NCBI GenBank assembly: GCA_009786735.1
Contig: WQRM01000075.1
Coordinates: 1 to 7,576 of the forward strand
Source of the DNA: Oscillospiraceae bacterium
GTDB taxonomy: Bacteria; Bacillota; Clostridia; Oscillospirales; Acutalibacteraceae
DNA: 7,576 bases
Reading direction: 5' to 3'
Position numbers and translations under genes: made by a program. Below the pieces are notes generated by a model that searched no databases, was not told the DNA's origin, and was given only the letters and a program-made list of their open reading frames with translations. Position 1 is the stretch's first letter. Each line of letters begins with the position of its first letter. Below are positions 6,205-7,576 of this stretch, one piece after another.

Positions 6205-6981
6205 TTAATCCCACACAAAGTTGGTGAAATACAGGCGGGTTTCTTGCGGCGCGCTGGCGCTTGTGCGGATCGGTCCGATGCTCACGCGCTCGGCGTTTGC
6301 GTCAACGTTGAAGCCGCTGCTGGCAGCTGTCGCTTGACCTTGGGCGTTGACCGTGATGCTTGCAAAACCATCGTGATAGCGCAACGTCATGTACGCAATG
6401 TCGGCCGTAATGGCATTGGTAACGCTGGCGATTTCGCGCAGCACGCCAGCGGGCGACAAAATATAGTTGATGCGACCGTTAGCGCTTGCCACACCGGGCC
6501 CAGGGTTCACTTCTTCGATGATGCGCACGGTGATGGTCCAACTGCCGTTTGCGCCGGCCACCGAGGTGATGGAGGTGATGTCCGCCGGGCGCAGCGAAGA
6601 GGCTTGTGCGGTATTGGAGAAAAACACAGCGCGATTATCTGCGCCGGGGGCGTGGGTATGATACGCCCAGTTGCCGGGCATCAAGCTGTTTTGGATGGGA
6701 CGAATGATGGGGTTTGTAATGGCTGCAGCGCCGGACATGCTGATGTTGCCAAGCAGCAGACGGCTGCGGCGGTCAAAGCCGGGGCGTTCGAGCCGCACAC
6801 GACTAGCCATGATGTTGAAGTATTTCAGTTGTTCAGCTTCACTCAATTGGTCGAGATTCGCTGGCAGCAGAACGGGGGCGACGACTTCTTCTCGCGCGCC
6901 GGAACCAAAGACAAAAAATGCACCGCCGAACAGCAAAGTCAGAACCAGCAGCAGGGACAGCGGGACGAACCATCCTCTCAT
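6205..6981 (-). CDS. Exported or membrane-anchored protein of unknown function
   Basis: I do not recognise a named domain. The 258-residue product starts with Met-Arg and a strongly hydrophobic stretch (about residues 4-26, rich in Leu, Phe, Gly and Val) ending FGSGA-REE. This is either a type I signal peptide, with Ser and Ala at -3/-1, or a single N-terminal anchor. There is no cysteine lipobox. The mature part begins with a helical segment LSEAEQLKYFNIMASRVRLERPGF, then a Ser/Thr/Ala/Gly-rich, probably beta-rich region ending in an aromatic tail (LYFTNFVWD). The segment YFNxxxxRVxxExPGF reminds me of uncharacterised clostridial secreted proteins, but this is memory, not a search. The ATG at 6981 is preferred over an in-frame GTG at 7002 because AGAAAGGA lies 7 bases ahead. 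It has its own promoter (7025-7053) and terminator, so it is probably monocistronic. Confidence 0.82.
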   Translation of the reverse strand: MRGWFVPLSLLLVLTLLFGGAFFVFGSGAREEVVAPVLLPANLDQLSEAEQLKYFNIMASRVRLERPGFDRRSRLLLGNISMSGAAAITNPIIRPIQNSLMPGNWAYHTHAPGADNRAVFFSNTAQASSLRPADITSITSVAGANGSWTITVRIIEEVNPGPGVASANGRINYILSPAGVLREIASVTNAITADIAYMTLRYHDGFASITVNAQGQATAASSGFNVDANAERVSIGPIRTSASAPQETRLYFTNFVWD

Positions 6982-6988
6982 GGTGTTT

Positions 6989-6996
6989 TCCTTTCT
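6989..6996 (-). promoter_or_regulatory. Ribosome binding site deciding the start at 6981
   Basis: AGAAAGGA on the minus strand lies 7 bases before the ATG at 6981-6979. The in-frame GTG at 7002 would place this site inside the coding region and has no comparable site ahead of it. Confidence 0.7.
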
Positions 6997-7024
6997 TGTC
7001 ACGGTGAGATTGGCTTACGCTTAT

Positions 7025-7053
7025 AGTATAGCATACTTGTCCGCATTGCGCAA
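7025..7053 (-). promoter_or_regulatory. Probable promoter of the exported-protein gene
   Basis: On the minus strand TATACT (7030-7025), preceded by TGC, makes an extended -10. TTGCGC (7053-7048), 17 bases upstream, is a weak -35 that matches consensus at three of six positions. Transcription would start near 7018, giving a leader of about 37 bases. The spacing and extended -10 suggest a vegetative promoter; I see no clear sporulation-sigma pattern. Confidence 0.6.
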
Positions 7054-7110
7054 GCCCCAAAATAGCAGAGTTTTTGCCCAAAACGGAGACAGATTTTGCA
7101 GGAAACAGCA

Positions 7111-7141
7111 AACCCGCCCTCTGTTGTGCAGAAAGCGGGTT
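7111..7141 (-). terminator. Hairpin terminator after spoVFB
   Basis: AACCCGC and GCGGGTT form the base of a 13-pair stem (7111-7141) with two G-U pairs and a 5-base loop, starting 6 bases after the spoVFB stop. On the minus strand the tail is TGCTGTTT, so the T-run is poor. It probably ends the dipicolinate synthase transcript, possibly incompletely. Confidence 0.65.
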
Positions 7142-7147
7142 GTTGAT

Positions 7148-7576
7148 TCAAGTGATGATGGGCTGCAGCTGCCGACCGTCAAGGGCTGCTTGCATCGCCT
7201 CGCCCAGCAGCGTGACATCCGCGACCAGAGAGTTCGGCTTGGCAGTGGGACCGTCTTGCCCGAAGGGGACGAAGTACACATGCTTGGTGTTGAGCAGCGT
7301 GCCGATGTTCTTGAGGTTCAGACCGAGAGCGTCATTGCTGGCCAAGCAAATGAGCAGCGGGCGACCGTTGCGCAAATGGCTTTTGGCGGCCATGAGCACG
7401 GGAGTATCCGTCACCCCATTGGCGAGCTTGGCGAGGGTGTTGCCCGTGCAGGGCGCGATGACAAAGAGGTCGAGCAGGGCTTTCGGGCCGATCGGCTCAG
7501 CGGCGTCGATGGTGCAGATGGGCGGCAGGTCGGTGAGTGCTGCGATGCGGGCGCGGGTATCCTTGGGTGGGCTGAA
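7148..7576 (-). CDS. spoVFB: Dipicolinate synthase subunit B, C-terminal part (partial)
   Basis: The reading frame runs to the window edge, giving 142 residues of a protein usually near 195. Subunit B (SpoVFB, DpaB) works with SpoVFA to oxidise the dihydrodipicolinate-pathway intermediate to dipicolinic acid in the mother cell during sporulation; the acid loads the spore core with calcium. Visible motifs are LFVIAPCTGNTLAKLANGVTD, typical of the flavoprotein-like fold, then PVLMAAKSHLRNGRP, SNDALGLNLKNIGTLLNTKH, YFVPFGQD and KPNSLVADVTLL, all characteristic of the family. The N-terminal part of the flavoprotein-like fold lies outside the window. An internal GTG at 7414 is not the start, because conserved sequence continues upstream of it. 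In Bacillus this gene is followed by asd and dap genes; here a hairpin and an unrelated gene follow. Confidence 0.93.
   Translation of the reverse strand, partial: FSPPKDTRARIAALTDLPPICTIDAAEPIGPKALLDLFVIAPCTGNTLAKLANGVTDTPVLMAAKSHLRNGRPLLICLASNDALGLNLKNIGTLLNTKHVYFVPFGQDGPTAKPNSLVADVTLLGEAMQAALDGRQLQPIIT

Noticed and set aside
6982..7002. In-frame GTG at 7002 as the start of the exported protein
   Set aside because: It would add seven polar residues before the signal sequence and bury the AGAAAGGA site that is well placed for the ATG at 6981.
6037..7026. Open frame of 329 codons on the plus strand across the tRNA and the unknown gene
   Set aside because: It begins inside the tRNA gene and reads through a terminator. 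The opposite-strand gene has a proper export signal, ribosome binding site and promoter, which this frame lacks.
7148..7414. Short gene starting at the GTG at 7414
   Set aside because: The same frame is open to the window edge and carries conserved SpoVFB sequence (APCTGNTLAKLANG) upstream of this codon, so it is an internal valine codon.

Overview
The window looks like chromosomal DNA of a GC-rich, endospore-forming member of the Bacillota, probably from the clostridial side. The reasons are a dipicolinate synthase subunit B gene (sporulation), an LL-diaminopimelate aminotransferase (DapL), a complete GatCAB amidotransferase set, and strong AGGAG-type ribosome binding sites. I cannot name a species; an uncultured Oscillospirales- or Christensenellales-like lineage is only a guess.

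Left part (1 to about 5822, plus strand): one tightly packed operon. It runs from the 3' end of pyrG (CTP synthase) through hisH-like, hisF-like, dapL, gatC and gatA to gatB. Neighbouring genes overlap by 8, 7, 4, 22 and 4 bases, or are 16 bases apart at gatC/gatA, so translational coupling is likely throughout. The operon carries three different glutamine-dependent amidotransferases: CTP synthase, the HisH/HisF-like pair and GatCAB. Between them sits an aminotransferase that makes LL-diaminopimelate for lysine and peptidoglycan.

Right part (about 5890 to 7576, minus strand): the 3' part of spoVFB (dipicolinate synthase B) with a hairpin terminator, then a gene for a membrane-anchored or secreted protein of unknown function with its own promoter and terminator, then tRNA-Arg(ACG) with a consensus promoter. 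A bidirectional terminator (5891-5924) separates this strand from the gatB end of the operon. A long inverted repeat (5942-5995) lies between the tRNA and that terminator.

Most interesting point: the HisF-like protein keeps Asp11, Lys19, Asp51 and the residues of the ammonia gate (Arg5, Glu46, Lys99, and Glu170 as the equivalent of Glu167). At the position of the second catalytic aspartate (Asp130 of Thermotoga HisF) it has Gln, and Asn103 is Asp. Its HisH partner keeps a full Cys80/His174/Glu176 triad. This suggests a working glutaminase and ammonia channel feeding an acceptor site that may not perform the classical histidine-pathway reaction. The pair is encoded away from any visible his gene and next to dapL. 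It could be a repurposed amidotransferase or a divergent but functional histidine enzyme; the sequence alone does not decide.
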